Assembly (NCBI RefSeq): GCF_018199995.1
Contig: NZ_CP073578.1
Location: 868,001-932,000, forward strand
Direction of reading: 5' to 3'
Length of the DNA stretch: 64,000 nt
DNA from: Photobacterium sp. GJ3
Lineage (GTDB): Bacteria; Pseudomonadota; Gammaproteobacteria; Enterobacterales; Vibrionaceae
In this document: in pieces, positions 51,126 through 62,947 of the stretch
How positions within the stretch are numbered: position 1 is the first letter of the stretch
Layout of the letters: every line of letters begins with the position of its first letter
Notes under the pieces: model-generated
The model's input: only the letters and a program-made list of their open reading frames with translations
Database searches by the model: none
Told to the model about the DNA's origin: nothing
Made by a program: the position numbers and the translations under genes

Positions 51126-52246
51126 TTAATGCATACTTAAAGCAACGGTCGGATCGGTATAGTGAAGCTTGAACGCATCGGCGACCTCCCGGCAGGTGAT
51201 TTTGCCGTGAATCACGTTCAGTCCGGCCAGAAATCCAGGATCGTCCTGCAGTGCCTGTTTGTAACCTTTGCCGGCCAGTTGAATAATGTAGGGCAGCGTT
51301 GCATTGTTCAGTGCAAATGCAGAAGTTCTTGCGACAGCCCCCGGCATATTGGCCACACAGTAATGGACGACATGATCGACGATGAAAGTTGGATCGGTAT
51401 GAGTGGTCGGATGAGAGGTTTCAAAACAGCCCCCTGGTCAATTGCCACATCGACCAGACATGAGCCATGCTTCATATCCTGAACGTGTTTTGCCGTGATT
51501 AATTTTGGTGCTGCTGCGCCCGGAATTAACACCGCGCCGATAATCACATCCATTTCAGGCACCAATCGCTCGATTAAATCTTCCGTCGAATAAAGCAGCT
51601 TCACTTTGCCTTGAAACTCGCAGTCCAGCGCCCGAAGTGTGTCCAGATTTCGATCCACGAGCGTCACATCCGCCCGCATTCCCACAGCCATTCGGGCCGC
51701 ATTGGAGCCGACAACACCGCCGCCAAGAATCAGCACTTTTGCCGGGTCGACACCCGGCACACCACTGAGCAGTAAACCCCTGCCACCCTGAGAATTTTCC
51801 AGCGTTTGCGCGGCGGCCTGAACCGACATTCGCCCCGCCACTTCTGACATGGGGGCGAGCAGGGGAAGACGTCCTTTGTTGTCTTTGACCGTTTCATAAG
51901 CAATACAAATAGATTTGCTCTGAATCAGGTCTTTTGTTTGTTCATAATCCGGGGCCAGATGCAGATAAGTAAAGAGGATTTGTCCCTCGCGAAGCATTGC
52001 TCTTTCGACCGCTTGGGGTTCTTTTACTTTAATAATCAGCTCTGATCTGGTAAAAACTTCTGAAGCAGTCGAAAGAATGGTTGCCCCCGCAGACTGATAG
52101 TCTGAATCGGACAACCCTATACCTGTGCCAGCCTGGGTTTCAACGAATACCTGATGGCCCAGCGAGACAAGCTCTCTGACACTACTGGTGACAAGACCGA
52201 CTCGGTATTCATGGTCTTTGATTTCTTTAGGCACACCGATGATCAT
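51126..52246 (-). pseudogene. ald: ald, alanine dehydrogenase, split by a one-base frameshift
   Basis: Two frames make one complete enzyme. The first (from ATG 52246, with AAGGAG) runs MIIGVPKEIKDHEYRVGL to LVDVAIDQG and includes the NAD site LGGGVVGSNAARMAVGM and the catalytic region GQILFTYLHLAPD. The second ends at 51126 and contains NMPGAVARTSAFALNNATLP. Family sequence at the join is VAIDQGGCFETS, needing CAGGGGGGC. Only five G's are present (C's at 51430-51434 on the plus strand). Restoring one gives about 373 residues, the usual length. It oxidises alanine to pyruvate. It is divergent from lrp, the likely regulator. Confidence 0.93.
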
Positions 52247-52402
52247 GCTGTGCTCCTTGATCGTTTTAGCAGGGTTAGCTATGGACAAGGTTGAAATGAC
52301 AGAGCTATTGGCAGTATAGTTTGACTAAAAGAGTATTTGATACTAAATAACTCGTAGATGTAATATATTTTATTGCAAGGAAGTAAGAAGGTGGAATAAA
52401 AA

Positions 52403-52897
52403 ATGGTAGATACCAAAAAGAAACCCTCCAAGGAGTTGGATCGTATAGACCGCAACATTCTGAATGAACTTCAGAAAGACGGCCGAATTTCAAACGTTGA
52501 GTTGTCGAAACGCGTTGGCCTGTCACCAACCCCTTGTCTGGAGCGTGTACGTCGTCTTGAGCGTCAGGGCTATATCAGTGGTTATACTGCGCTGCTGAAC
52601 CCGCAATATCTTGATGCTTCGCTGCTGGTTTTTGTAGAAATTACACTAAACCGTGGCGCGCCAGATGTGTTCGAACAGTTCAACCGTTCTGTTCAGGAGC
52701 TGGAAGACATTCAGGAATGTCATCTGGTGTCCGGTGATTTCGACTACCTGCTCAAAACCCGCGTATCGGACATGTCTGCATACCGTAAGCTGCTCGGGGA
52801 AACCCTGCTGCGCTTACCCGGTGTAAATGACACCCGGACTTACGTGGTGATGGAAGAAGTGAAGCAAACGAATAACCTGGTCATTAAAACCCGTTAA
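52403..52897 (+). CDS. lrp: Leucine-responsive regulatory protein Lrp
   Basis: 164 residues, equal to E. coli. N-terminal helix-turn-helix (RNILNELQKDGRISNVELSK, then RVGLSPTPCLERV) and C-terminal RAM domain that binds Leu or Ala. Global regulator of amino-acid metabolism. It is divergent from ald, a typical Lrp-family target, with a 156-bp shared region; no Lrp site there was clear enough to list. Confidence 0.98.
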   Translation: MVDTKKKPSKELDRIDRNILNELQKDGRISNVELSKRVGLSPTPCLERVRRLERQGYISGYTALLNPQYLDASLLVFVEITLNRGAPDVFEQFNRSVQELEDIQECHLVSGDFDYLLKTRVSDMSAYRKLLGETLLRLPGVNDTRTYVVMEEVKQTNNLVIKTR

Positions 52898-53287
52898 GTG
52901 TCCCTTGGGCAAACTGACCCTGAACCTGCTTCCCTAATGATTTCAAGCGGCCTTCGTGCCGCTTGAATTGTTTCTGCGGCCTGAAACTTTTTTTGTCTCA
53001 TTTTGCTGAAAAAAACTGCAACTCATCCTTGAATTGACATTCAGATGAATTATTTGTGTTATCAAGCCACTACAATCAAGGTAGATGAGGGCTGACGGCG
53101 GGATGAGACACCTGCCGCACCACGGGTTTTCATACTTTGCTTCCACATTTTTTCAGGCGGGTAACATTACCAGTGAAGTGGTATAAGATAGGCCAGTAAC
53201 AGCAAACATGTTGATACGTTTCATCAGCTGGGCTCCTGTTGATTTCCCCCGGCTTACAGTCAGTTTTAGCAAGACCGGAGAGTTTTT

Positions 53288-56287
53288 TTGAGGAAGGTAA
53301 AAGGCAAATCTCAGCCTGTACGTCTGTCGGGTGGGCAGCGTTTATTCGAGAGTTTTCTGATCATCGGTATTTTGGCCGCTGTGTATCTTATGGTCGCGCT
53401 GGTGAGCTTTGATCCGGCAGACCCGTCATGGTCTCAAACCGCTTGGGAAGGACCCGTCCAGAACAAAGCCGGTGCTTTTGGTGCGCTGGTTGCTGACACT
53501 TTCTTTTTCACATTTGGTTCTCTGGCTTATCCGTTACCGATTGTCATTCTGGGGACGACCTGGATATTTTTCCGTCGCCGTCAGGAGCCTTCATCGCCGG
53601 ATCTGATGATTTACGGCACGCGCCTGCTTGGCCTGCTGGTTTTATTTCTGACCAGTTGTGGTCTGGCGGATCTCAACTTTGATGATATCTGGTATTTCTC
53701 TTCCGGTGGCGTGATCGGCGATGTCGTTGCGAATCTGACGCTGCCGCTGTTCAACCTGCTCGGCACCACGCTGGTCCTGATGTTCCTGTGGGCCGTGGGT
53801 TTTACGTTGCTGACGGGGATTTCCTGGCTGCGTGTGGTTGATGGTATCGGTGAATCGACACTGGGCATGCTGGGATGGCTACTCAATAAAATTCGCGGTG
53901 AGCAGGTGCAAACCCTGACCCCTTTTGCGGCAGAAATTCCGGATGAAAGCCAGACGGCTTACACGGCCCGATTATCACCGCCAGCAGCAGAGGAAACCGT
54001 TATCGATGACGATGACGTGTTGCTGAAACGTCCGGCAGAGCGAGTTGCTTATACACCCACGCCAATCCGAACGGCGGAGGTCTCTCCGGTGCCTGAGCCA
54101 GCGATCGCGGTTGCGACCCCGCAGAAACAGGCTCAGCCTGAACCCAAAGTGCAGCCTCAGCCTGAACCTTCAATTGTGATGCCGGAGCGCACGAAGTCAG
54201 CGCCTGTATCCAATCATCAGCCGCTGGGCACAAATCCTGAAGCGGCCGACCTGAGCATTGAAGCGCTGCAGTCACAGTTAGCCGACGATGATGATTTCAG
54301 TATCTATGACACGGAGAAAGCGCCAGAGACTGTCAATCCAACTGCTGCGAAACCCCAAGAACCCGAGGATTTGGATCCGGTGCTGGGCGATTTGTCTCTG
54401 GTTGACGAAAGTCCGCAACCGCAACCGACGCCGTCTGCTGTCGCGCAATCTCAGCTTGAGCCCCAGTCTCAGCCATCAGCGCCGCAGCAGCCTGCAGTGA
54501 CCGATACGCCGCCCTGGGATTCTGAAGATGAACCTGAGAGGGATGATCATCTGCTTGCGGATGGCGAGATAGAAATTGGCGTCCATGACGGTATGTCTGA
54601 GCTGGAGCGAGCCGCTGCAGAGACCAATACCGATGAAGACGATGATGTCGCCTTTGACGACGAAGAAAGCGATGAAGAGGCTTTCCAGCGCAAGATTCGT
54701 GAGGCGCAGGAGGCACAGCAGCAACAGGCTTATGCTGCAGGTCTCGATAATCCGTTCCTGATGAAAAAAGATGTTGATTTACCCAAGCCAACTTCACCGA
54801 TGCCAACACTGGATTTGCTGCAACCTCCGCAGCAGAATGTTCAGCCAACCAGTGATGAAGAGCTGAAACAGACGGCCCGGCTGGTGGAATCCAAACTGGC
54901 AGATTACAAAATTAAAGCCAAGGTTGTCGGGATTTATCCGGGGCCGGTGATTACCCGTTATGAGCTGGATCTGGCACCGGGGGTTAAAGTCAGCCGGATT
55001 TCGGGTCTGGCGAAAGACCTGGCTCGTGCACTGTCTGCGATTGCGGTTCGTGTTGTTGAAGTGATCCCGGGTAAACCTTATATCGGTCTGGAACTGCCGA
55101 ATGAGGGGCGCGAAACGGTTTATATGTCCGAAGTGCTGGCCAGCGACCGATTCCTGAATATGCGCAGTGCACTGCCGATCGTACTGGGTTACGACATTGC
55201 CGGCGAAGCCGTGGTGGCGGATCTGAGCAAAATGCCGCACTTGCTGGTGGCGGGTACCACGGGTTCCGGTAAGTCTGTCGGGGTCAACGTAATGATTCTC
55301 AGCCTGCTATACAAATGTAAGCCGGAAGATTGTCGTTTCATCATGATCGACCCCAAAATGCTTGAATTGTCGATTTATGAAGGCATTCCACACCTGCTGA
55401 CGGAAGTGGTCACCGACATGAAAGACGCAGGCAATGCGCTGCGCTGGTGTGTGGGTGAGATGGAACGCCGTTATAAGCTGATGGCTGCCGTGGGCGTCCG
55501 GAATCTGGCGGGCTTCAATGCCAAGCTGAAAGAAGCGGCGGCGGCGGGCCACCCAATTCACGACCCGTTGTGGCGACCTGGCGATACTTTAGACGAACAT
55601 CCACCCCTGTTGGAGAAAATGCCAAGTATTGTGGTCATAGTGGATGAGTTTGCCGATTTGATGATGGTCGTCGGTAAGAAAGTGGAAGAGCTGATTGCAC
55701 GACTGGCGCAAAAAGCGCGTGCATCCGGCATTCACCTGGTACTGGCAACCCAGCGGCCTTCCGTGGATGTGATCACTGGCCTGATTAAAGCCAACATTCC
55801 AAGCCGGATGGCATTTACTGTCTCGACCAAAACGGACTCACGGACAATTCTGGATCAGGGCGGGGCGGAGTCTTTGCTGGGGATGGGTGACATGCTTTAT
55901 CTGCCAGCGGGTCAGAGCCATACCGTTCGGGTACACGGTGCGTTTGCATCGGATGATGATGTTCATAACGTGGTCAATGACTGGAAAGCACGCGGCAAAC
56001 CTCAGTACATTGATGGCATTTTGAATGCCGATCAGGGCGCTGAAGCCATGCTGCCGGGAGAAACCTCTGCGGGTGGTGACGACGATCTGGATCAGCTGTT
56101 TGATCAGGTTGCAGCCTTTGTGGCAGAAAGCCGTCGGGGTTCAGTCTCGGGTGTTCAGCGCCGCTTTAAAATTGGTTATAACCGTGCTGCACGTATTGTC
56201 GAGCAGCTCGAAGCCCATGGCATTGTGAGCCCGCCGGGCCATAACGGGAACCGGGAAGTTCTGGCGCCCGCGCCAACAGGAGATTAA
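53288..56287 (+). CDS. ftsK: DNA translocase FtsK
   Basis: 999 residues from TTG 53288, the only start that keeps the N-terminal arm before the first membrane helix; CGGAG lies upstream. Four helices in the first ~190 residues anchor it at the division septum. A long linker rich in Pro, Gln and acidic residues runs to about 520. The motor domain has Walker [13 protein letters not shown] near residue 655 and Walker [14 protein letters not shown]. The C-terminal gamma domain that reads KOPS sites is [20 protein letters not shown]. It clears DNA from the septum and activates XerCD at dif. The order lrp-ftsK-lolA-rarA-serS is the enteric/vibrio standard. Confidence 0.97.
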   Translation: MRKVKGKSQPVRLSGGQRLFESFLIIGILAAVYLMVALVSFDPADPSWSQTAWEGPVQNKAGAFGALVADTFFFTFGSLAYPLPIVILGTTWIFFRRRQEPSSPDLMIYGTRLLGLLVLFLTSCGLADLNFDDIWYFSSGGVIGDVVANLTLPLFNLLGTTLVLMFLWAVGFTLLTGISWLRVVDGIGESTLGMLGWLLNKIRGEQVQTLTPFAAEIPDESQTAYTARLSPPAAEETVIDDDDVLLKRPAERVAYTPTPIRTAEVSPVPEPAIAVATPQKQAQPEPKVQPQPEPSIVMPERTKSAPVSNHQPLGTNPEAADLSIEALQSQLADDDDFSIYDTEKAPETVNPTAAKPQEPEDLDPVLGDLSLVDESPQPQPTPSAVAQSQLEPQSQPSAPQQPAVTDTPPWDSEDEPERDDHLLADGEIEIGVHDGMSELERAAAETNTDEDDDVAFDDEESDEEAFQRKIREAQEAQQQQAYAAGLDNPFLMKKDVDLPKPTSPMPTLDLLQPPQQNVQPTSDEELKQTARLVESKLADYKIKAKVVGIYPGPVITRYELDLAPGVKVSRISGLAKDLARALSAIAVRVVEVIPGKPYIGLELPNEGRETVYMSEVLASDRFLNMRSALPIVLGYDIAGEAVVADLSKMPHLLVAGTTGSGKSVGVNVMILSLLYKCKPEDCRFIMIDPKMLELSIYEGIPHLLTEVVTDMKDAGNALRWCVGEMERRYKLMAAVGVRNLAGFNAKLKEAAAAGHPIHDPLWRPGDTLDEHPPLLEKMPSIVVIVDEFADLMMVVGKKVEELIARLAQKARASGIHLVLATQRPSVDVITGLIKANIPSRMAFTVSTKTDSRTILDQGGAESLLGMGDMLYLPAGQSHTVRVHGAFASDDDVHNVVNDWKARGKPQYIDGILNADQGAEAMLPGETSAGGDDDLDQLFDQVAAFVAESRRGSVSGVQRRFKIGYNRAARIVEQLEAHGIVSPPGHNGNREVLAPAPTGD

Positions 56288-56290
56288 TGA

Positions 56291-56917
56291 ATGATGACAA
56301 TTCAACCCGTGACAAAAACGATTCAGCGACTGTTACTGGCAGCCGCCTTGCTGCCGGGGCTGGCGTTTGCCAGCGCACAGCAGGAGCTGAGCCAGCGTTT
56401 AGGGAAAGTGGATGCCTTCAGTGCGGACTTTACGCAAAAAGTCACCAGCCCGGACGGCGAAGTTCTGGTCGAAGGTCAGGGCAAAGTTTCCGTTCAGCGG
56501 CCGAACCTGTTCCGCTGGCATGCGGACTTACCGGATGAAAACCTGCTGGTTTCTGATGGCCGTACCCTTTGGTACTACACCCCGATGGTTGAGCAGGTGA
56601 CTGCAATGAAACTGGAAGATGCGACAGAACAGACGCCTTTTGTGCTGCTGATCCGCAACCAAAACCGGGATTGGGCGAAGTATCACGTTGTCCAGACCGC
56701 CGACACCTTTACCCTGACCCCGAAAGACAGCGCAGCTGTGACCGGGAAGTTTGTGGTCACGGTTGGCCAGGACGGTCAGGTCCGTGGCTTCTCGGTTGAG
56801 GAGCAGGATGGCCAGCGCAGCCAGTTCCGCTTTGCAAAATTTGCGCGCGGCATTCAAGACCGCAAACAGTATAGCTTTACGCCGCCTGCGGGGGTGGAGC
56901 TGGACGACAAGCGCTGA
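56291..56917 (+). CDS. lolA: Outer-membrane lipoprotein carrier LolA
   Basis: 208 residues with a signal peptide ending LAFA (mature SAQQELSQRLGKVDAFSADF). Periplasmic half-barrel chaperone that carries lipoproteins from LolCDE to LolB. Conserved parts are GKVSVQRPNLFRWH and DGRTLWYYTPMVEQVT. The ATG follows the ftsK stop by 3 bp, with AGGAG inside the ftsK end. Confidence 0.97.
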   Translation: MMTIQPVTKTIQRLLLAAALLPGLAFASAQQELSQRLGKVDAFSADFTQKVTSPDGEVLVEGQGKVSVQRPNLFRWHADLPDENLLVSDGRTLWYYTPMVEQVTAMKLEDATEQTPFVLLIRNQNRDWAKYHVVQTADTFTLTPKDSAAVTGKFVVTVGQDGQVRGFSVEEQDGQRSQFRFAKFARGIQDRKQYSFTPPAGVELDDKR

Positions 56918-56993
56918 TTGCGCTTTGGGTATACAATAGGCGAATCATCTCAGGCGGTAGACATACCGCCTTTTTCAGTTTTGGAAGGTCAGC

Positions 56994-58330
56994 GTGGATA
57001 ACTTCAGTCTTAACTTTTCCTCGGATTTTCGACCACTTGCTGCCCGGATGCGGCCAAGGACGGTAGAAGAATATGTCGGTCAGCAGCACATTCTGGGACC
57101 GGGAAAGCCCCTGCGTCGCGCATTGGAAGCGGGCCATCTGCATTCCATGATTCTGTGGGGCCCGCCGGGGACAGGGAAAACGACGCTGGCTGAAGTTGCC
57201 GCGCATTATGCCAACGCAGAAGTTGAGCGGGTGTCCGCGGTGACCTCCGGTGTGAAAGATATTCGTGCGGCGATTGATAAAGCACATCAGAATCAGCATG
57301 CCGGTCGCAGAACCATTCTTTTTGTAGACGAGGTGCACCGCTTCAATAAAAGCCAGCAGGATGCTTTCCTGCCGCATATTGAAGACGGTACCGTTACCTT
57401 TATTGGCGCGACCACTGAAAACCCTTCTTTCGAGCTCAATAATGCCTTGTTGTCCCGGGCACGGGTTTACAAACTGAAATCCCTGACCAAAGACGACATT
57501 CTGACGGTGATTGATCAGGCGCTGGCCGATCAAACGCGCGGCGTTCAGGCGGAGCATCTGGTTTTTGCACCGGATGTGAAAGAGAGTCTGGCAGAACTGG
57601 TGAACGGTGATGCCCGAATGTCGCTGAATTATCTTGAGTTGCTGGCAGATATGGCGGAGGAAGTGCAGGGCAAGAAAGTCATGACGCTGGATTTGCTGGC
57701 CGAAGTGGCTGGAGAAAAAGTGACCCGCTTCGATAACAAAGGCGATCTCTGGTACGACATGATTTCTGCAGTGCATAAATCCATTCGGGGATCGAGTCCG
57801 GACGGGGCCTTGTACTGGTATGCCCGGATGCTGCAGGCGGGTTGCGATCCCTTGTATGTCGCCCGCCGTTTGCTGGCGATTGCTTCAGAAGATGTCGGCA
57901 ATGCTGATCCCCGGGGATGCAGGTTGCGATTGCGGCCTGGGATTGTTTTACCCGGGTGGGCGCTTATGAAGGGGAACGTGCGATTGCACAGGCGATTGTG
58001 TATCTGGCCTGTGCGCCCAAAAGTAACGCTGTCTATACCGCCTTTAAACAGGCCAAAGCCGATGCCGCCAATTTACCGGATTTCGAGGTGCCGCCACATC
58101 TGAGAAATGCCCCGACGAAACTGATGAAAGATTTAGGGTACGGTGCCGAGTACCGCTACGCACATGATGAGCCCGGTGCGTACGCTGCGGGTGAGTGTTA
58201 TTTACCGCCGGAAATGCAAAGTCAGCAGTATTATCAGCCGACAGAACGTGGTCTCGAGGGTAAAATTCGTGAAAAGCTGGATTATCTGGCTTCTCTGGAT
58301 GCAAAAAGCCCGCAGAAACGCTATCAATAA
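56994..58330 (+). pseudogene. rarA: rarA, replication-associated recombination ATPase, split by a one-base frameshift
   Basis: GTG 56994 (with GGAAGG) starts [20 protein letters not shown]. The AAA+ part has Walker A GPPGTGKT, Walker [13 protein letters not shown] and sensor [11 protein letters not shown]. The frame holds to [11 protein letters not shown] and then leaves phase. The second frame (from 57917) continues [20 protein letters not shown] to the normal end. Family sequence is NADPRGMQVA, needing CCCCGGGGGATG; four G's (57913-57916) are seen where five are needed. RarA acts at stalled forks. Corrected length is about 445 residues, the usual size. Confidence 0.92.
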
Positions 58331-58342
58331 CCGGGCTTTTTG
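58303..58342 (+). terminator. Terminator overlapping the end of rarA
   Basis: AAAAAGCCCG and CGGGCTTTTT pair around a 19-base loop that contains the rarA stop codon. Confidence 0.65.
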
Positions 58343-58360
58343 GGTATCTTTTGTGAACTC

Positions 58361-59747
<1,387 letters not shown>

Positions 59748-59774
59748 TCACCGACGCCATGAATTGAGAATCAA

Positions 59775-59804
59775 GAACCCAGCCAATTGGCTGGGTTCTT
59801 TTTT
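59775..59804 (+). terminator. serS terminator
   Basis: GAACCCAGCCAA and TTGGCTGGGTTC form a 12-bp stem with no loop bases left over, followed by six T's. Confidence 0.9.
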
Positions 59805-59813
59805 GTCCGGCAT

Positions 59814-60701
59814 TCAGGCCTGAAGTTGCTTTGGCTCAGCCTTGATTTGTTCGTGGCTGAATTTTGCGAGTAATGGCGTCAGACTCGCCTGGATATCATT
59901 GGGAAAGTCTTCAATGGACAGTCCGTGCGCGATCTCCATTAGTTTGGCATCGAACAGGTAAAAAATGTGGTCCGACAGACTCAGTGAAAACTTGTACAGT
60001 GCCAGTCTGCAGGCTTTGGTGGCGGTTGTGCTGTTGAGCAGTGTTGTTAAATCCTGCTCCAACTGATCGGCCATTAATGACGGGCCCGGAACTTTCAGCA
60101 TCAGATTCATCTGGCCCAGACGACGCTGCAGCAAATGCAGATGACGCCGGAGCAATATTTCTTCTTTATGATTCTCGGGGTGAAACGAGCCCACGGTTGC
60201 CCGGAATTGTGCCAGCGTATCGAGTGCATTCAGGGTTACCGGCCAGAACTGCTGATACTGTTCGAACAGGTTGGGTCTATCGGCCAGCAGCATAGATGTT
60301 GTCAGATGATCGTCAATCAGGTACATCGCATGTCGGATACTTTTGCCATGAATGGCCTGATTGCGTGACAAAGAATACCGCGGCCATTCATTTGCCAGTT
60401 GTTGCAGGTTCTGATGCAGAATCCGGTACATCGGTTTTTGTTCCAGGCTGGCCTGGCTGACCAACTGGTTGCTCAAATGTTGAATGGCGTCCTGCTCTGT
60501 CCATTCAGGGATTGTCATCTCTGAGTGTTTCATCAGCTGGCTGTGGGTCAGACGCCTGTGTTGGCGTAACAACTGAATGAGCTGTCGCAGTCCGAGGATC
60601 TGGTCGAAATGGGCTTCGGTTTGTGCCAGTTGCTGCTTGTTGTAGAAGTACCAGACGGTGAGGGCCAGCACTGTGAGTGTTAAACCGAGAATGATCCACA
60701 T
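59814..60701 (-). CDS. Membrane-anchored helical protein of unknown function
   Basis: 295 residues. One N-terminal helix (MWIILGLTLTVLALTVWYFY) is followed by a long, wholly helical part rich in Leu, Gln and His (ILGLRQLIQLLRQHRRLTH). The pattern of a helical bundle with LRxLIxLLRxxR recalls nitrate/nitrite-sensing (NIT) domains, but no kinase, HAMP or output domain is attached. The match is by eye and weak. It stands alone between the serS terminator and a 476-bp gap. Confidence 0.75.
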   Translation of the reverse strand: MWIILGLTLTVLALTVWYFYNKQQLAQTEAHFDQILGLRQLIQLLRQHRRLTHSQLMKHSEMTIPEWTEQDAIQHLSNQLVSQASLEQKPMYRILHQNLQQLANEWPRYSLSRNQAIHGKSIRHAMYLIDDHLTTSMLLADRPNLFEQYQQFWPVTLNALDTLAQFRATVGSFHPENHKEEILLRRHLHLLQRRLGQMNLMLKVPGPSLMADQLEQDLTTLLNSTTATKACRLALYKFSLSLSDHIFYLFDAKLMEIAHGLSIEDFPNDIQASLTPLLAKFSHEQIKAEPKQLQA

Positions 60702-61177
60702 ATCGATTCCTTAGATGCCCGGTGGACGGCATAGTTACTTTGTTGTTCCTCTTTGACGTTTTGATTCTGTTTTTGAGTCAGCTTGTTGAAGCTTGCGGCA
60801 GTTTCTTAACGACGTGATTCCGAAAGCACGCCATGCCAGCCCGGAGGGTCATGGCAAAGCCTGCTATCGGGATAACGCAAAAACTGAGCCAGTTTTCATT
60901 TGGCCGGAGATAAACAGCGAGCCCTGTATGGGTCTGATTAATATCGGCAATGTCACGTCTGACGCTTAGGAATGAGCGCGCTATCCTGGTGCAATGTGAT
61001 CATTTTGGTGCAGGTTGGTGCGAGAACAAGGCATGGAAAAGTAAGGGAAAGAACGTCTGGGAAAGGGATGCAAATTGCAGAAGCAAATAGAAAAGACCAG
61101 CGCACTCAGTGGCTGGTCTTTTATGGTTAGCTCAAGCGAACACTCTAGACGATAAAACAGAGTCGCGTGTTCGGCTG
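60702..61177. other. Gap between the helical membrane protein and the arylsulfatase
   Basis: 476 bp without a convincing gene. Its right end holds the bidirectional terminator at 61092-61125. The remainder shows no recognisable motif. Confidence 0.5.
61092..61125 (-). terminator. Terminator downstream of the arylsulfatase gene
   Basis: AAAAGACCAGC and GCTGGTCTTTT form an 11-bp stem with a loop of about 10 bases; A and T ends allow it to work on the minus strand, about 50 bp past the sulfatase stop. Confidence 0.75.
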
Positions 61178-62704
61178 CTAGTTTCTCGGTACCCGGGCGT
61201 CCAGCGCTTCGAGTTTCTTCAAAGCATCCTGCGTTATCAGGGTCTGATAACTGATGTTGCCCGCACTGAGGCTCGAGCCTTGCTGGAATGGATATTCAGG
61301 AATGGTTTTCAGGAACTCTACGACTTTTTGTTGTACCGGTACAAACAGCCACATGGTGTTTTCTGCATACCATTTCAGGTACATACCGGACTCCAGCGCG
61401 CCTTTTTGGTATGGGTCTGCCCGAAGGTTGATCACCAGAGGCCAGGCCGGTGTTTCTCGAACGGCAGTATTAATTCCCCCGGAAAGGGTCGCAAAGTGAA
61501 TTTTCCAATCCCGCCAGCGAACGGCATTCAGTTCACCGGTTGCGCCAAAGTAGTAGATGCTGTCACGCGGACCCTGCTCCGTTTTACCTTCGAAGTAAGG
61601 CATAAAGTTATAGCCGTCTGCATGAATTTTGAACTCTTTGCCATTGGCGGTGTAGCCTTTTTTCAGCTTCTCGACCACGTCGGGTTCACCGGCTGCAGCC
61701 AGAAAGGTCGGCATCCAGTCTTCATGAGAAATGATGTCGTTATAAATCGTGCCAGGTTTTATCACATTTGGCCATTTCACCAGCAGAGGGACGCGCATTC
61801 CCCCTTCCCAGGTCGTCCCTTTTTCACCATGGAAGGGTGTGGTACCGCCATCAGGCCAGGAAATGGTTTCTGCACCGTTATCGGTTGAGTACATCACAAT
61901 CGTGTTGTCGGCAATCTTCAGCTCATCAAGTTTGTCCAGCAGCGCACCGACCGTTTTATCATGTTCAACCATGCCATCAGGGTACAAACCCACGCCGGTC
62001 GTGCCGACAGATTCAGGTTTTAAGTGAGTCCATACGTGCATGCGAGTGGTATTAAACCAGATGAAGAAAGGCTTATCGCTCTTCACTGCGCGCTCCATGA
62101 AATCCAGCCCGGCTGACAGGAACTCTTCATCTGCGGTTTCCATCCGCTTACGTGTCAGTGGTCCGGTATCTTCAATTTTACCGTCAGCGGTGGATTTTAA
62201 GACGCCGCGAGGACCGTATTTTTTGCGAAACTCAGGATCTTTCGGGTAGTAGTAACCTTCGGGTTCCTCTTCTGCATTCAGGTGATACAGGTTCCCAAAG
62301 AATTCATCAAAACCGTGGTTCGTTGGCAGGTGCTTGTCTTGATCGCCCAGGTGGTTCTTACCAAACTGACCACTGACATACCCCTGCTCATGTAATAAAT
62401 CTGCAATGGTTGGCGACCAGTCAGGAATGCCGTGATCAGAGCCCGGCATGCCTATGGTCAGTAATCCGGTGCGAAACGGGTGTTGACCTAAAATAAATGA
62501 TGCTCTGCCTGCGGTACAGGATTGCTGGGCATAAGAGTCTGTGAACAATGCCCCTTCTTTTGCAATTGAATCAATGTTGGGTGTCTGATAACCCATAATG
62601 CCGTGATTGTATGCACTGACATTGTGAACCCCAATATCGTCACCCCATATGACTGAAGGCACGGCTTTCGCTGAAACAAACCCTTGATCACGCGCAAGAA
62701 GCAA
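61178..62704 (-). CDS. Arylsulfatase, type I, with abnormal N-terminus
   Basis: 508 residues. The alkaline-phosphatase-fold core is complete: metal-binding D22/D23 in VIWGDDIG, and the formylglycine site C63-T-A-G-R67 in QQSCTAGRASF, which needs a maturing enzyme (FGE type). Further motifs are HLGDQDKHLPTNHGFDEFFG, TDNGAETISWPDGGTTPF and GEKGTTWEGGMRVPLLVKWP. Relatives are exported with a signal peptide before a KPNILVIWGDDIG-like strand. Here a stop codon lies right before TTG 62704, and the first 17 residues (LLLARDQGFVSAKAVPS) do not form a signal peptide. The gene may be 5'-truncated or miscalled. GAGG stands before the TTG. Confidence 0.85.
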   Translation of the reverse strand: MLLARDQGFVSAKAVPSVIWGDDIGVHNVSAYNHGIMGYQTPNIDSIAKEGALFTDSYAQQSCTAGRASFILGQHPFRTGLLTIGMPGSDHGIPDWSPTIADLLHEQGYVSGQFGKNHLGDQDKHLPTNHGFDEFFGNLYHLNAEEEPEGYYYPKDPEFRKKYGPRGVLKSTADGKIEDTGPLTRKRMETADEEFLSAGLDFMERAVKSDKPFFIWFNTTRMHVWTHLKPESVGTTGVGLYPDGMVEHDKTVGALLDKLDELKIADNTIVMYSTDNGAETISWPDGGTTPFHGEKGTTWEGGMRVPLLVKWPNVIKPGTIYNDIISHEDWMPTFLAAAGEPDVVEKLKKGYTANGKEFKIHADGYNFMPYFEGKTEQGPRDSIYYFGATGELNAVRWRDWKIHFATLSGGINTAVRETPAWPLVINLRADPYQKGALESGMYLKWYAENTMWLFVPVQQKVVEFLKTIPEYPFQQGSSLSAGNISYQTLITQDALKKLEALDARVPRN

Positions 62705-62947
62705 TTAATTACCTCTATACTTACGTTTTATTGTGACAGGAGCAGGGGCAGTATCGGGTCGCTTCCACTTTTATTTTCGGGTGTCTCGGCTGCTGAAGGG
62801 ATCCGAAAATTCAGCAACGGATGCCGCTGGTTGAAGCGATGAATCGGCCCGACTCTGACCGGACGCAGGCAAAATTAGTCTGTATTGCTGCGCGATGAAG
62901 TTGATATCGGATCTGATAAGCGATCACAGGGGACAGGAGTGAATCAC

